Source of the DNA: Abditibacteriaceae bacterium
GTDB lineage: Bacteria > Armatimonadota > Abditibacteriia > Abditibacteriales > Abditibacteriaceae
Length of the DNA: 64,000 bases
Reading direction: 5' to 3'
NCBI GenBank assembly: GCA_019239895.1
Contig: JAFAZH010000033.1
Coordinates: 62,001-126,000, forward strand
The notes below the pieces were generated by a model. That model was not told the origin of the DNA. It saw only the letters and a list, made by a program, of their open reading frames with translations, and searched no databases. Each line of letters starts with the position of its first letter. The stretch's first letter is position 1. The position numbers and the translations under genes are program-made. Shown one piece after another: positions 1 through 8,859 of this stretch.

Positions 1-1140
1 CTCTTTCATCGCATTAGGATTACCATCGCTATAACTCCCATCCATGTTGCGATGGGTCGTTTGCAGGAACGGCTTCGTTTCGGGACGGTGACAGGCGGGG
101 CGCACCCACTTGGTATAAGGCTCTTTCAGTTCAATGCCACAACGCTGATGATATAAACCTCGCACAGTCGTCAAGAAAGCCTGGCGATAAATGTCTGGCG
201 CGATTTGAAAAGGATATGAAGCGCCAATGCGGTCAACAGCAATCACATAAGTGCCAGGAGTTTTAAAAGCGGAGAAATCAAGCTGCCATACATCGGCGCC
301 TGTGTAGTTGTTGTTCGGCCCTTCGTTCGGTTGACCACCATCTGGCTCATTGAACTTCTTGCGCAAAGTCGGTTGCCCAGAGAAGACAACCTGATCGGTC
401 TTGGCATTTAGGAGGTGAAATTGCGTGTGCTGATAATCATCTAAAACAAGGGGGCCTAAATCACCCATCCAAGCTGAAAGATAAGCGAATTTTTGTGGTG
501 CCGTTGGCACATAACCAATTTCATTGACGTGAATCGCGTCAGAACGCGCTTTGGTCTCATCAAAGGTAATGGGTAACTCTTTAACATTGGAAGATAAATC
601 GCCAACAGACACCAGGTAAGTCTTGCCGTGCTGCATGGGTTGGGGCAACACCAGGTAAATCCAGTGTTCTATGACCCAACTGGTCTTGCCATGGTCGTTG
701 ACAAAATCACGGCCTTTGCTCTTGCGCCCTACTTTATCAGGATGCACCGCGTTGGCATAGATGGGATCATCGCGGCTGGTAATCTGATACTGGCGCGGCT
801 GCGCGGCTTTATTAACATCAAGCGGAATCGCTGCCACATGGCCGTTCGAGCCACCACCCGCCACCGTATCGGGAAAACCTTTGCCGTCCACGAAATGCAG
901 CACCAGAATGCAGTCAGTCAGGGGCGAGACATCGCGTAATCCTGCCATTTTCAGGGCTTTTCCAGCTTCCTCTGTCACCTGACGGCCCACACCACTAGGC
1001 GGATTCGTTTCAGCCGCTTTCACTTCTGAGAGGGGGCCGTTTAGCGTGGTGGTTTGTCGGCCACAAGAAGCTACTACAAGGACGGCTGCCAACGCAATTG
1101 AAGGTATAACCCAAAATTGGGATAGTTTTCCGTTTGTCAT
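1..1140 (-). CDS. Glycoside hydrolase family 9-like lipoprotein, C-terminus beyond window
   Basis: I translated this from the minus strand: 380 codons stay open to the window edge, so the catalytic barrel is mostly outside. A signal peptide ends in a lipobox at VVASC (Cys26), so the protein should be a lipidated exported enzyme. Residues 60-195 form an uncharacterised beta-rich domain. Residues about 201-320 look like the N-terminal Ig-like domain of GH9 cellulases (IHVNEIGYVP at the start). The segment RGLYHQRCGIEL (327-338), followed by the PACH motif, is the usual entry into the GH9 catalytic domain. GH9 enzymes cleave beta-glucans such as cellulose; the substrate cannot be judged from this part. 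The reading frame has no frameshift. Confidence 0.75.
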   Translation of the reverse strand, partial: MTNGKLSQFWVIPSIALAAVLVVASCGRQTTTLNGPLSEVKAAETNPPSGVGRQVTEEAGKALKMAGLRDVSPLTDCILVLHFVDGKGFPDTVAGGGSNGHVAAIPLDVNKAAQPRQYQITSRDDPIYANAVHPDKVGRKSKGRDFVNDHGKTSWVIEHWIYLVLPQPMQHGKTYLVSVGDLSSNVKELPITFDETKARSDAIHVNEIGYVPTAPQKFAYLSAWMGDLGPLVLDDYQHTQFHLLNAKTDQVVFSGQPTLRKKFNEPDGGQPNEGPNNNYTGADVWQLDFSAFKTPGTYVIAVDRIGASYPFQIAPDIYRQAFLTTVRGLYHQRCGIELKEPYTKWVRPACHRPETKPFLQTTHRNMDGSYSDGNPNAMKE

Positions 1141-1206
1141 CTAAGACTCCCGTTCTCTTTAGCAATATTATGGAGCAGGATGCTGGGCCATAGTTTATAA
1201 AAGACA

Positions 1207-1234
1207 AAAAGACTGGCATAGCAGCCAGTCTTTT
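1207..1234 (-). terminator. Rho-independent terminator of the GT-C gene
   Basis: An 11-bp perfect stem (AAAAGACTGGC pairing with GCCAGTCTTTT) with a 6-nt loop lies 27 nt past the stop of the 705-aa gene. On the minus strand it runs into a T-rich tract. It separates that gene from the GH9-like gene. Confidence 0.8.
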
Positions 1235-1260
1235 GGGTTCCCAATAGTCTATCTATCTCT

Positions 1261-3378
1261 TCAATTTGCTGTATCAATACCGCTTTGCTGCACTTCGGCT
1301 GGTAGCAGAGGAGCAAAGCGCCGCAAATTGTCCCTTAACTGCTTAGCTTCGCGGGGATTGACGCCGTAGAAGGTGACAGTATCCTCTCCACACACCACGT
1401 TATGAGGAATCTTCCACTGCCCTACCTTCATCCACTGTTTAGGCATCCCGCCAGGATGACCCGGCGCAATACCGCCGAATAGATCGTTGGCAAACCATGC
1501 ATCGAAGACAATGGCTAGGCGCACGCCTTTGGCTTTGGATATAACATCTATTTGATCTCGGTCATAAATCCTGGCACGGCGGGCTTGCGCTACTTCACGA
1601 CTGGCCAAACCCCATAAATCCAGGCAGCGAATATCAGCCAGATAATTAACGAACCCAATATCATTAACTGCTACGGACGCCCCAGCATAGTAGCGTCTTA
1701 GAAAGCGGGCCATTTGAAACTGTTGATCGTAAACATTCGTGGTAGCAACCGGGGTGGCAATCAGGGAATTTATGATACGGTCGTGCAGAGGCAACAGCAA
1801 CACGCAGCCCACCAGAGCCAGGATGTAGGCCCTGATTCTGGTGGGGTGAGTTCTGTTGCCCCTACTCCCCTGAGATTCTGGCGTGCGCTGTGTCCACCAC
1901 TGCATCCACCAGGAGAACTCCACTCCAAGGCCTTTTGATAAAGCAGCGCTGGCTACGGCCCACAGGCCGAAAGTCAGAAGATAGGCTTCGTAGCGAAAAA
2001 ATATAGCAGTACGAGCAAATTGCATATGCAAGCAAGTAGCACCGATAAAGCTGGCGAGCAGCAGTTGCCGCCGCTCCCAGGCAGTAGCGCCACTGCGCCA
2101 GCGGAGGATATAAAGGAGGCAGGCTAACAGGAATAAACCCAGCAGCGGCAGATTCCCTCTAAAGCTCAAGGGAATCGTGTAGAGAAATACAATAATGCCA
2201 AGGAGGGAATCAAGGTGCGGCGTTCTCCCTTTAAGCAGAACCGAATTGGGCAGCAAGAACCATCCTTGCGCGTGCGAAATCAGGCCATACAGTGTTACGG
2301 GCAGCCCTGCGGCCACACTCAGGGCTAAGGCAACACGCCAGCGCCGCCGCAAGCTCCACGCCACCACTGCCATAAAAATCAGGAACAAACCCTCATAGCG
2401 TGTCAGCGGCAAGAGCGCCGCCAGAACACAAAGGCGGAGTAAATTGGCTGGCCGCGAGATGCTGAATGAGCGGCTACTCCCGTCTTCATCAACTTCCTTA
2501 TCAAGTTTCTGTCCACCCGACTCATCGCCCTCTGATTTATCAGCAGCCAGAGCGTTGATGCAGTAATACACAAATAACAAAGTGACGATTATATGGAGTA
2601 GATGCTCCTGCCCGGTAAAAATCATGGCGGGCACCGGGGTCGCAAAGAGAATCACCAGTAGCACCCCAAAGCGAGTGGCCGGAGCGATACGCTCTCGTTT
2701 AAGAAATGTATCTAACGCCCACAGGCAAGCTGAAGCGCAGAGGACACAAAGCACAAAAGGCACTATTTCGTGCAGTCCGCAGAGAAAGAAGAGGACGGCG
2801 ATGCTAAACGTCCACAACGGGGAGGAAGACGAAGAACTGAACTCATGGCTCGTGATGCCCCACACCCCATGTTGAGCAAAGTTCTTGGCCATTGCCATGT
2901 GGATATAGGGATCGTCCAGCGCATAAATAAAATAGCCGGGATGCTGGTGCAGAGCAGCCATGTACAGAACAGCAATTGTAGCCCACAGGATGAGGAGTGA
3001 GGTGACCAGAGGCCACTGTGCCCCCAGCGTTGCACTGCCGTCTCGCGTAGCTACGCTATCAATTTGGTAAATAGCTGGAATAGTTTCTTGGTTTTGCACC
3101 ATTGCACCCGCCATTGAAGCGGCTGAATCCGTTATCGCAATAGATTCATCCGTTTGATCGAGTATAATGGGCGCAGAGCGGGTCTTGTCGTTAGAAAGTG
3201 CTCCAGCATCCTGCAATGCACTATGTACGACACTGCTGCCTGGCTCATCAGGCTCAGCAACGACTAAGTCAGGTGCAACAAAGGCCGGGATACCAGAGCT
3301 TGTATCAAGCGCGGCACCCGGCGCAAATTCTTGTTCTTCCCTGTTTAACGAATCAACACCAATAGTATCACGAGGCAT
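1261..3378 (-). CDS. GT-C-like multi-pass membrane protein
   Basis: The 705-aa protein has about 120 N-terminal residues that look disordered and acidic, then many hydrophobic helices starting at residues 122-142. Just after the first helix is DDPYIHMAMA (155-164), an acidic pair in the first periplasmic loop. This is the hallmark of GT-C glycosyltransferases of the PMT/ArnT kind, which move sugars from polyprenyl-phosphate carriers in the inner membrane. The C-terminal 200 residues form a soluble domain. The exact family is not certain. The start may lie further in, because the first 90 residues carry no recognisable signal and Met89 or Met93 are alternatives. Its own terminator follows. Confidence 0.6.
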   Translation of the reverse strand: MPRDTIGVDSLNREEQEFAPGAALDTSSGIPAFVAPDLVVAEPDEPGSSVVHSALQDAGALSNDKTRSAPIILDQTDESIAITDSAASMAGAMVQNQETIPAIYQIDSVATRDGSATLGAQWPLVTSLLILWATIAVLYMAALHQHPGYFIYALDDPYIHMAMAKNFAQHGVWGITSHEFSSSSSSPLWTFSIAVLFFLCGLHEIVPFVLCVLCASACLWALDTFLKRERIAPATRFGVLLVILFATPVPAMIFTGQEHLLHIIVTLLFVYYCINALAADKSEGDESGGQKLDKEVDEDGSSRSFSISRPANLLRLCVLAALLPLTRYEGLFLIFMAVVAWSLRRRWRVALALSVAAGLPVTLYGLISHAQGWFLLPNSVLLKGRTPHLDSLLGIIVFLYTIPLSFRGNLPLLGLFLLACLLYILRWRSGATAWERRQLLLASFIGATCLHMQFARTAIFFRYEAYLLTFGLWAVASAALSKGLGVEFSWWMQWWTQRTPESQGSRGNRTHPTRIRAYILALVGCVLLLPLHDRIINSLIATPVATTNVYDQQFQMARFLRRYYAGASVAVNDIGFVNYLADIRCLDLWGLASREVAQARRARIYDRDQIDVISKAKGVRLAIVFDAWFANDLFGGIAPGHPGGMPKQWMKVGQWKIPHNVVCGEDTVTFYGVNPREAKQLRDNLRRFAPLLPAEVQQSGIDTAN

Positions 3379-3445
3379 GATTGCAATGATGCAAGCTTTT
3401 TGCTACTTACCGCGATGCCAATACCTGAATTGGTTAGGAACAATT

Positions 3446-3940
3446 TTATTCATCTGTCGCCAGCAGCAGAGTTTTTCCACTCGCCGCGACAATACTGTCC
3501 TCAATCAAGCCTGCAACCACGTTGGGCACATGCCATTTATCGGTAGCCTGCGTGCGCAGTTTATAAGCTGCAAAGGTAGCGACAACCGCAGCCATCGCGC
3601 CCACTACGGCTCCTAACGCAAGAGGTTGGTCATCGGCGGCAAAAACGGCGGCTCCCACCAACGCTCCGGTTCCGGCGCGGCCAATGAGAGCGATGGGCGA
3701 GGTGCGCGCTGGTATTTTGGGCGTCTTATCCGCTATCATTTCACCGACCGCCAGGACACGTAAACCCAGTGCCGCCTGGGGCAATTCCATCCAAGCGAAA
3801 GGTGTCCCCTCTAAGCCAAAATCCTCTTTATTGGCCGCCGCACTCAAGAGTGCTGGGGCGGATAATGAACGTAATCCGGCAATGGTTCCAAGTCCGATAG
3901 CGCGTTTAAACGCACGCACCTGCGCTGTGTTCTGCCTCAT
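3446..3940 (-). CDS. DUF4126 family membrane protein
   Basis: A 164-aa protein with alternating hydrophobic helices and short loops. The early GLRSLSAPAL motif and the Ala/Gly-rich central helices match the DUF4126 family, whose function is unknown. An AAGGGA Shine-Dalgarno-like sequence lies upstream of the ATG. The gene is divergent from the DUF1990 gene at 4097, so the 156-bp gap between them should hold two promoters. It lies 67 bp upstream of the GT-C gene on the same strand and could be cotranscribed with it. Confidence 0.7.
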   Translation of the reverse strand: MRQNTAQVRAFKRAIGLGTIAGLRSLSAPALLSAAANKEDFGLEGTPFAWMELPQAALGLRVLAVGEMIADKTPKIPARTSPIALIGRAGTGALVGAAVFAADDQPLALGAVVGAMAAVVATFAAYKLRTQATDKWHVPNVVAGLIEDSIVAASGKTLLLATDE

Positions 3941-4096
3941 AATTAATCCCTTCCTATGACTTGCACTGCGCTATTCACATGATAAGAACTGCAAGGTCAA
4001 TGCCCGCTCAAAGGTGTTATTTAAACGTGGAACCAGCTTTGCTCTATTTATAGACAAATAGTAGACAAAAGCGCAAGAAGGAACAGGTGAAGTTGC

Positions 4097-4798
4097 ATGG
4101 CTCGCAGCGGACAGACCCAAGATATTAATAAAGATTCGGCACTTAGCCCCAAAAATCCTACAGAGCCTGGAGCCGACGTTGGTGCAGTAGATAACCAACG
4201 TGATACTCTCGTGGCTTCTGATGGAGCCGGGCCATTGCTGCAACGCGACTACTGGGCCACGATTCACGGCAGTGCCTGCACCCCAGAAGAAGCCGTCCAA
4301 AAGGTACTTAAAGACTTCCCGGAGTTCTCACCGCGCCACCTGGCTGAGTTTAGCGGCGATACAATGTCAGCGGAGGCAGAAACTGCAACCAAGCCCCTGT
4401 CGTTAGGCGATGAGATGCAAATTCAAATTAAGATGACAGGGTTAAGCCAAGTGCGTATCGTACATATAGATGAACGCAGCATGACGATGCGGACTCTAAA
4501 AGGCCACCCAGAAGCCGGACGTATCACTTTTGGGGCCTATTACGACGCGGAGGATCATTTGATCTTCCGCATCCGTAGCCGCGCACGCGCCAGTTCGTCT
4601 TTGAAATATGTGGGTTATGAACTTTTCGGCAAAGCGATGCAAACGGAAGTCTGGATAACTTTCGTCCAACGCGTGGCCGAAGCTTGTGGTGGCACGATTC
4701 AGGCAGAAGTTCAGGTCAATGAGACCGAAGTCTCCGCCACCGTCGCCGATACTGGCGAACTGGATACACCAACTTTTGTGGCAAGGGATCGTAAGTAG
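4097..4798 (+). CDS. DUF1990 family protein (divergent)
   Basis: A 233-aa soluble protein. The first 55 residues look unstructured. The rest matches DUF1990: a lead-in of the type LSLGDEMQIQIK, then LKGHPEAGRITF, the family's conserved GHPExG turn, and an R-rich segment with FRIRSRARASS. DUF1990 proteins are SRPBCC-like in outline and have no settled function. It is followed by a heptamer palindrome and a second DUF1990 gene on the same strand. The two proteins share little sequence, so any duplication is old. Confidence 0.65.
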   Translation: MARSGQTQDINKDSALSPKNPTEPGADVGAVDNQRDTLVASDGAGPLLQRDYWATIHGSACTPEEAVQKVLKDFPEFSPRHLAEFSGDTMSAEAETATKPLSLGDEMQIQIKMTGLSQVRIVHIDERSMTMRTLKGHPEAGRITFGAYYDAEDHLIFRIRSRARASSSLKYVGYELFGKAMQTEVWITFVQRVAEACGGTIQAEVQVNETEVSATVADTGELDTPTFVARDRK

Positions 4799-4925
4799 CT
4801 GTTAGCTTTCAGCATTCAGAGATCAGCTTGTAAGCCGTAGGAATTATCCAGAATTGCTCACCTCAATCACGCATAAGATGGTTGCTCAGTCTTTTAAAGC
4901 TGATAGCTGAAAGCTAATCACTGAT
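4797..4925. repeat. Heptamer-period inverted repeat spacer
   Basis: The right arm reads as successive 7-mers AGCTGAT AGCTGAA AGCTAAT CACTGAT. The left arm is its imperfect reverse complement, around TTAGCTTTCAGC. About 70 nt of unrelated sequence sits between the arms. The left arm overlaps the stop region of the upstream DUF1990 gene. Confidence 0.65.
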
Positions 4926-4946
4926 TGCTATCCTAAAGGATTAACT

Positions 4947-5654
4947 ATGGCACTATGGCGATTTGGTCGCGGGTGGCCGGAACCAGTTCTGAAATCTTAT
5001 CTCAAAGCTCTCGCGCATAGCCCAGTTAATTTTAAAGTTCAACCGGAAGCGATGACGGCGGAGAATGGTTGGACAATTGATGGCTCGCAGGCGCATATGG
5101 GCACAGAGCGGCACGGGCCGCCGACCGATAATGGCTTATTCATGCGCGCTAAACAGGCCATTATTAATTACGACTTTTCCGATCCACACGTCGTGGTAGG
5201 TCATTTCGATCCTCGTGTTCCACTTCAGGGCCGCCCGATGCTCCTCGAAATTAAAGTCCTCGGTTTGCATTTTTTGGGGGCGGTACGCGTGCAACAAACG
5301 CGCGATGAGAGTAATGACCACGAAACCGTTTTTGGCTTTCGCTACGACACGTTGCGGGGTCACATTGAAAGCGGAGTCGAGTGGTTCCTATTGACGAAAA
5401 ACCATCAGACGGGCGAAGTCTCTTTCCGCATAGAAGCGCACTGGCGCATGGGCCACTTCCCCAACTGGTGGAGCCGGTTCGGCTTCAAGATTTTGGGCGA
5501 GCATTATCGCGCCTACTGGCGTCGTCGCGCTGCCGCTCGGCTCATTCGCTTGGCGCACCAACCAGTCGAGAAAGCCGTCGCTACTCCCGGCCATCTGGCG
5601 CATCGTGGTGATAGCACCCCACAACGCACAGAACCAGTAGCAGACGGGGCGTAG
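4947..5654 (+). CDS. DUF1990 family protein
   Basis: A 235-aa soluble protein opening MALWRFGRGW. Core features are INYDFSDP (about 73-80), the VGHFDPR segment, a LLEIKVLGLHFLG strand and the EWFLLTKNHQTGE hairpin. I recognise it as the more typical DUF1990 branch found in several soil phyla. The last 40 residues (after about 195) are variable and Pro/His-rich. AAAGGA upstream of the ATG is a plausible ribosome-binding site. No catalytic residues are obvious. Confidence 0.7.
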   Translation: MALWRFGRGWPEPVLKSYLKALAHSPVNFKVQPEAMTAENGWTIDGSQAHMGTERHGPPTDNGLFMRAKQAIINYDFSDPHVVVGHFDPRVPLQGRPMLLEIKVLGLHFLGAVRVQQTRDESNDHETVFGFRYDTLRGHIESGVEWFLLTKNHQTGEVSFRIEAHWRMGHFPNWWSRFGFKILGEHYRAYWRRRAAARLIRLAHQPVEKAVATPGHLAHRGDSTPQRTEPVADGA

Positions 5655-6072
5655 CCGGGCATTGATGACTTTTGACAACCTAATCCGTTAGTGGGTAAAC
5701 CCTCCCCTCACCCCTCCCACTGGGAGGGGCACTGGCTCCTCCCAGTGGGAGGGGTGAGGGGAGGGTCTCATTAACGGATTAGTTTCGCAAACATCATAAA
5801 TACCCGGCTTATCGGCATAGAACGTGCAAGCAGCCGCTCCCATCTCACAGGTAAGCAAATCAGTTAAACGGGTAAGCTGATGCGACAGTTCATGTAATGT
5901 TTTCGTTTCTGTAATCTACCTGATACAATCCCATGACATAACTATAGCACCAGACTTTTGAAAATTAGGCTGCATTCTTCATAAGGCCAAATAATTTCAA
6001 CAATAGCAATGATGTAACGTCCAAGCTTTATCACAGCCTTGACGCAGTTCTGGATTATGCAAGGAGCGCACC
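5655..6072. other. Gene-free spacer upstream of the PafA/Dop-like gene
   Basis: The left part is the large palindrome described separately. From about 5810 to 6060 I see no convincing reading frame, tRNA or terminator. I looked specifically for a short Pup-like or UBact-like frame ending in a Gly-Gly-Gln/Glu tail and found none. The last bases carry AAGGAG, the ribosome-binding site of the downstream gene. Confidence 0.5.
5680..5782. repeat. Near-perfect palindromic repeat, C/G-rich with 7-nt period
   Basis: The inner arms, 5700-5727 and 5738-5765, are perfect 28-bp reverse complements around a 10-nt loop. The left arm reads CCCTCCC CTCACCC CTCCCAC, again a 7-nt period. The outer arms CTAATCCGTTA and TAACGGATTAG match perfectly at the ends of the element. 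Weaker pairing (GCCGGG with CCCGGC) extends to about 5655-5805. It could end transcription of the DUF1990 gene, but it has no T-tract. Confidence 0.8.
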
Positions 6073-7413
6073 ATGCTGAACGCCTATCAAATCGGGATGC
6101 TGACCCATCGCACCTGTGGACGGGAAAAGGAATATAGCGTTTCCTCAAAGCGACGCAGAGGTAACGGGCACTGGCATCAGTTAGACGAAGCGGGGGATGC
6201 CGCCCAGCGCATTCTGCATACCCATTCGCCCTATCGCAATAATCAAGAATCGGAGTTTCTGCGCAATGCGGCGCGTCTTTATGACGACTACGGCAAATTA
6301 GAATATGCCACCGCCGAATGCACCTCGCCCCTCGAATGCGCCGTTTACGATAAAGCGGATGACAAGATCATTGCGGACATGGCGCAACAAGCCTGCCGTG
6401 ATGGCGAAGTCTTAGATGTGCATAATGATAACTCCGATGGCCTCGTCAGCTATGGCTGCCATTCCAGTTATCAGATATTGCGCTTAGCACAAGGCCAAAC
6501 CCTCAAACAGAATCTGCTCACCTTTCTGGTAGCTACGGGTGCGGTTTTGTTTGGCGCTGGCGAATATAAAGAGGGCCGCTTCTATCATTCTTCGCGGGCG
6601 CAGTTTATGGATAAAGATGTGGGCGAGAAGACGCGGCACGGGATGCGGGCCATTCTTAATACCCGCTCGGAACCGCTGCTGACCAGCCCGCACCGTGATA
6701 TTTACACGCGCTTGCATATCACTTCTTTAGATACCAAAGTCAGCGAAGTCGCAACTTTCCTGGAAATGGCCCTCACCAGCCTGTTCATCAGCATGAGTGA
6801 AGCGGGTTGGGACGTGTCTCTCTACCAGCCCAAGCACCCGGTGCGTGCGCTGAAAGACACCAGCCTCGATATTCATCATATTATCGAGACGAATGATGGC
6901 AAAAAAGTCACCGCCCTTAATATTCAGGAGTTTCTCTTCGAGAATCTGGAAATGTTCCTCACCTATGCGGGAGGCTACTGTGAGTTGCCCACCTGGGTCG
7001 AGCAAGCTAAACGTCTCTGGGCCGAAGCCATTGCCGACTTACGCACCTATAGCGTAGAGGAATGGCCGCCCAGTTCGTTCTGGATAGACTGGTGGGCCAA
7101 ACTGCATCTCTTGCAAGAGTATCAGGAAAACTGCGGTGAGATCGAACCCGAAATGCTCGCCACCCTCGCTACCGAATATCACAACATTGATCCGGCCAAG
7201 AGTCTGGCGCATGAAATGGCGCAGGACGGTCTGCTCCACCAACCTTCTCTACCTGCTAAAATCGAGCAAGCAGCCCTTGAACCCACTTCCCACCCCCGCG
7301 CCCAACGCCGCGCCTACCGGATCAAGCAAGACTCCCCAACGCACAAAGTCACCCGCGTGCGCTGGGAAGATGTGACAGTGAATGGGAAGTTAAGGGTTTT
7401 GGAGTTTGACTAG
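6073..7413 (+). CDS. Pup ligase / Pup deamidase (PafA/Dop) family protein
   Basis: A 446-aa protein of the carboxylate-amine ligase-like PafA/Dop family, which attaches (PafA) or deamidates and removes (Dop) the small tag Pup on proteins bound for the proteasome. REKEYS (residues 17-22) replaces the usual ETEYG and keeps both metal-binding glutamates (E18, E20). RNAARLYDDYG (64-74) aligns with the catalytic-Asp loop, giving Asp72. Next come LEYATAEC and DNSDGLVSYGCH, both family hallmarks. AAGGAG lies 6 nt before the ATG, which fixes the start. No pup-like gene, proteasome subunit or Mpa/ARC gene is in the window. I cannot say from this alone whether it ligates or deamidates. It is convergent with tldE. 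Confidence 0.8.
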   Translation: MLNAYQIGMLTHRTCGREKEYSVSSKRRRGNGHWHQLDEAGDAAQRILHTHSPYRNNQESEFLRNAARLYDDYGKLEYATAECTSPLECAVYDKADDKIIADMAQQACRDGEVLDVHNDNSDGLVSYGCHSSYQILRLAQGQTLKQNLLTFLVATGAVLFGAGEYKEGRFYHSSRAQFMDKDVGEKTRHGMRAILNTRSEPLLTSPHRDIYTRLHITSLDTKVSEVATFLEMALTSLFISMSEAGWDVSLYQPKHPVRALKDTSLDIHHIIETNDGKKVTALNIQEFLFENLEMFLTYAGGYCELPTWVEQAKRLWAEAIADLRTYSVEEWPPSSFWIDWWAKLHLLQEYQENCGEIEPEMLATLATEYHNIDPAKSLAHEMAQDGLLHQPSLPAKIEQAALEPTSHPRAQRRAYRIKQDSPTHKVTRVRWEDVTVNGKLRVLEFD

Positions 7414-7474
7414 CGATTTTCTGGCTTTTTGCCTAGGATTTAAGCGGAGGAATGCAGGAAGTGGAAATTCCCTC

Positions 7475-8806
7475 TTATGTTGAAGGGCTAACACTCGTAA
7501 AGTGAAATTCTTTTATCTTGAGGGCGGGGGCCAGTATCGGGCCGTTGCCCTCACGAGTGACGACACGCTCAGGGCGGGACATCATCTCAACGCACTTAAA
7601 AATGGCGGCGGGACTTTCGTTCCATCGTAAATTAACGACGGGACGAGTGACTTTGCCCCTTTCAATCAAAAACACGCCATCACGGGTTAGACCCGTATGA
7701 AGCATAGTCTGGGGATCAACGCCACGAATATACCATAAACTTGTCACCAGCAAGCCGCGCTCCGTAGCTGCAATGAGATCATCCAGGGTATGCTCCTGAC
7801 CTTCCATGATGATGTTCGAGCCATGCGGCATCGGCTCAATATTTTTTTGCTGTGCCCAGTAGCGAGATACAACCAGATTACGTAAAGTGCCCTTTTCAAC
7901 CCAGGAGGTGCGGTGAAGCGGCAAGCCATTTTCACCCCAGGGCCAACCCGGAACGATGGCGTGGGTTGGATCGGAATAGATGGTAATATTATCGCCAAAC
8001 AGTGTCTGACCAATTTTGGTTCCTTGCCCTACGTTCGAGAAATAGCTGCGCCCTTCATCAGCGGCCCGACGGTCGAGGCTCCCCCGGAATATATTGAGCA
8101 TATCCCCTACGGCAGATGGCTCCAATACCACAGTATAGGCTCCTGGCTCCAGAGGGGTTGGGTTCTGTGACTGAATAGCTTTCTCTACCGCGCGTTTGGT
8201 GATGGTGCCTCCATCAATAGCGGCGACGCGAAACGATTCCGCTGCGGCCCAACCACTGCCCATGCCATCGGAGGTGCGCATCGTTAGAGAATACGCGGCA
8301 TGTGTTGCGCAGCGATAGGCGAAGAGGCCACTTGTATTCATCATTCCCGTATAACCTTGAGAATTCTCGAAGAATCCCGCTGAGGTTAAATTCGTGTCTC
8401 GCGCACCATCAATAGCCAACGACGCAATACGAGCACGGTCATGGGCCGAAAAGTGGGTCGAGGCAGCGTCCCAGGCTGGAGTATGAAGATACTGCTGCGG
8501 CCCTAATCGCGGCATATATTCCGGGCTTTCAGGAGCCAGATGCGCAGCGTCCTCCGCGCGGCGCACAGCGTTCTCCAGGGCCGTAGCATTGGTTTCTGTG
8601 GTTGAGAAATATCCTACCTGCTGGCCAAAGGCACACATGATATAGATGTGCGTTTCATCCGCATAGCCACAACTTATTGGCATGTTACGGGCAAAGCGCA
8701 ACTCTTCGCGCAAACCAGCATAGATGGAAACTTCCGCTTCGTCGGCTTTCACATACGAAAGTGTTTGCGCTAAAATGTCTTTTACTTCAGAGGGGGGAAG
8801 AATCAT
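7475..8806 (-). CDS. tldE: TldE/PmbA family metalloprotease partner
   Basis: About 443 aa. It matches the non-metal subunit of the TldD/TldE peptidase, the heterodimer that trims unfolded peptides and matures some RiPPs such as microcin B17. It lacks the HExxxH motif found in its neighbour, as expected for TldE. The C-terminal half carries conserved pieces such as [13 protein letters not shown] and NLRWNESP. The start is taken at the ATG at 8806, because the upstream in-frame TTG has no spaced ribosome-binding site. It lies 53 bp after tldD on the same strand, so the pair is very likely one transcript. Confidence 0.85.
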   Translation of the reverse strand: MILPPSEVKDILAQTLSYVKADEAEVSIYAGLREELRFARNMPISCGYADETHIYIMCAFGQQVGYFSTTETNATALENAVRRAEDAAHLAPESPEYMPRLGPQQYLHTPAWDAASTHFSAHDRARIASLAIDGARDTNLTSAGFFENSQGYTGMMNTSGLFAYRCATHAAYSLTMRTSDGMGSGWAAAESFRVAAIDGGTITKRAVEKAIQSQNPTPLEPGAYTVVLEPSAVGDMLNIFRGSLDRRAADEGRSYFSNVGQGTKIGQTLFGDNITIYSDPTHAIVPGWPWGENGLPLHRTSWVEKGTLRNLVVSRYWAQQKNIEPMPHGSNIIMEGQEHTLDDLIAATERGLLVTSLWYIRGVDPQTMLHTGLTRDGVFLIERGKVTRPVVNLRWNESPAAIFKCVEMMSRPERVVTREGNGPILAPALKIKEFHFTSVSPST

Positions 8807-8859
8807 CAGTCGCAACCTGTTATAGCTTTCACTTATACAGTTTGAGCTATCGCTTAATC

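Noticed and set aside
628..939. Plus-strand 103-codon frame
   Set aside because: It is opposite the GH9-like gene, whose minus-strand frame is open across the whole region and shows a signal peptide and family motifs.
5783..6072. A small Pup/UBact gene next to the PafA/Dop-like gene
   Set aside because: No short frame with a ribosome-binding site and a Gly-Gly-Gln/Glu end was found on either strand.
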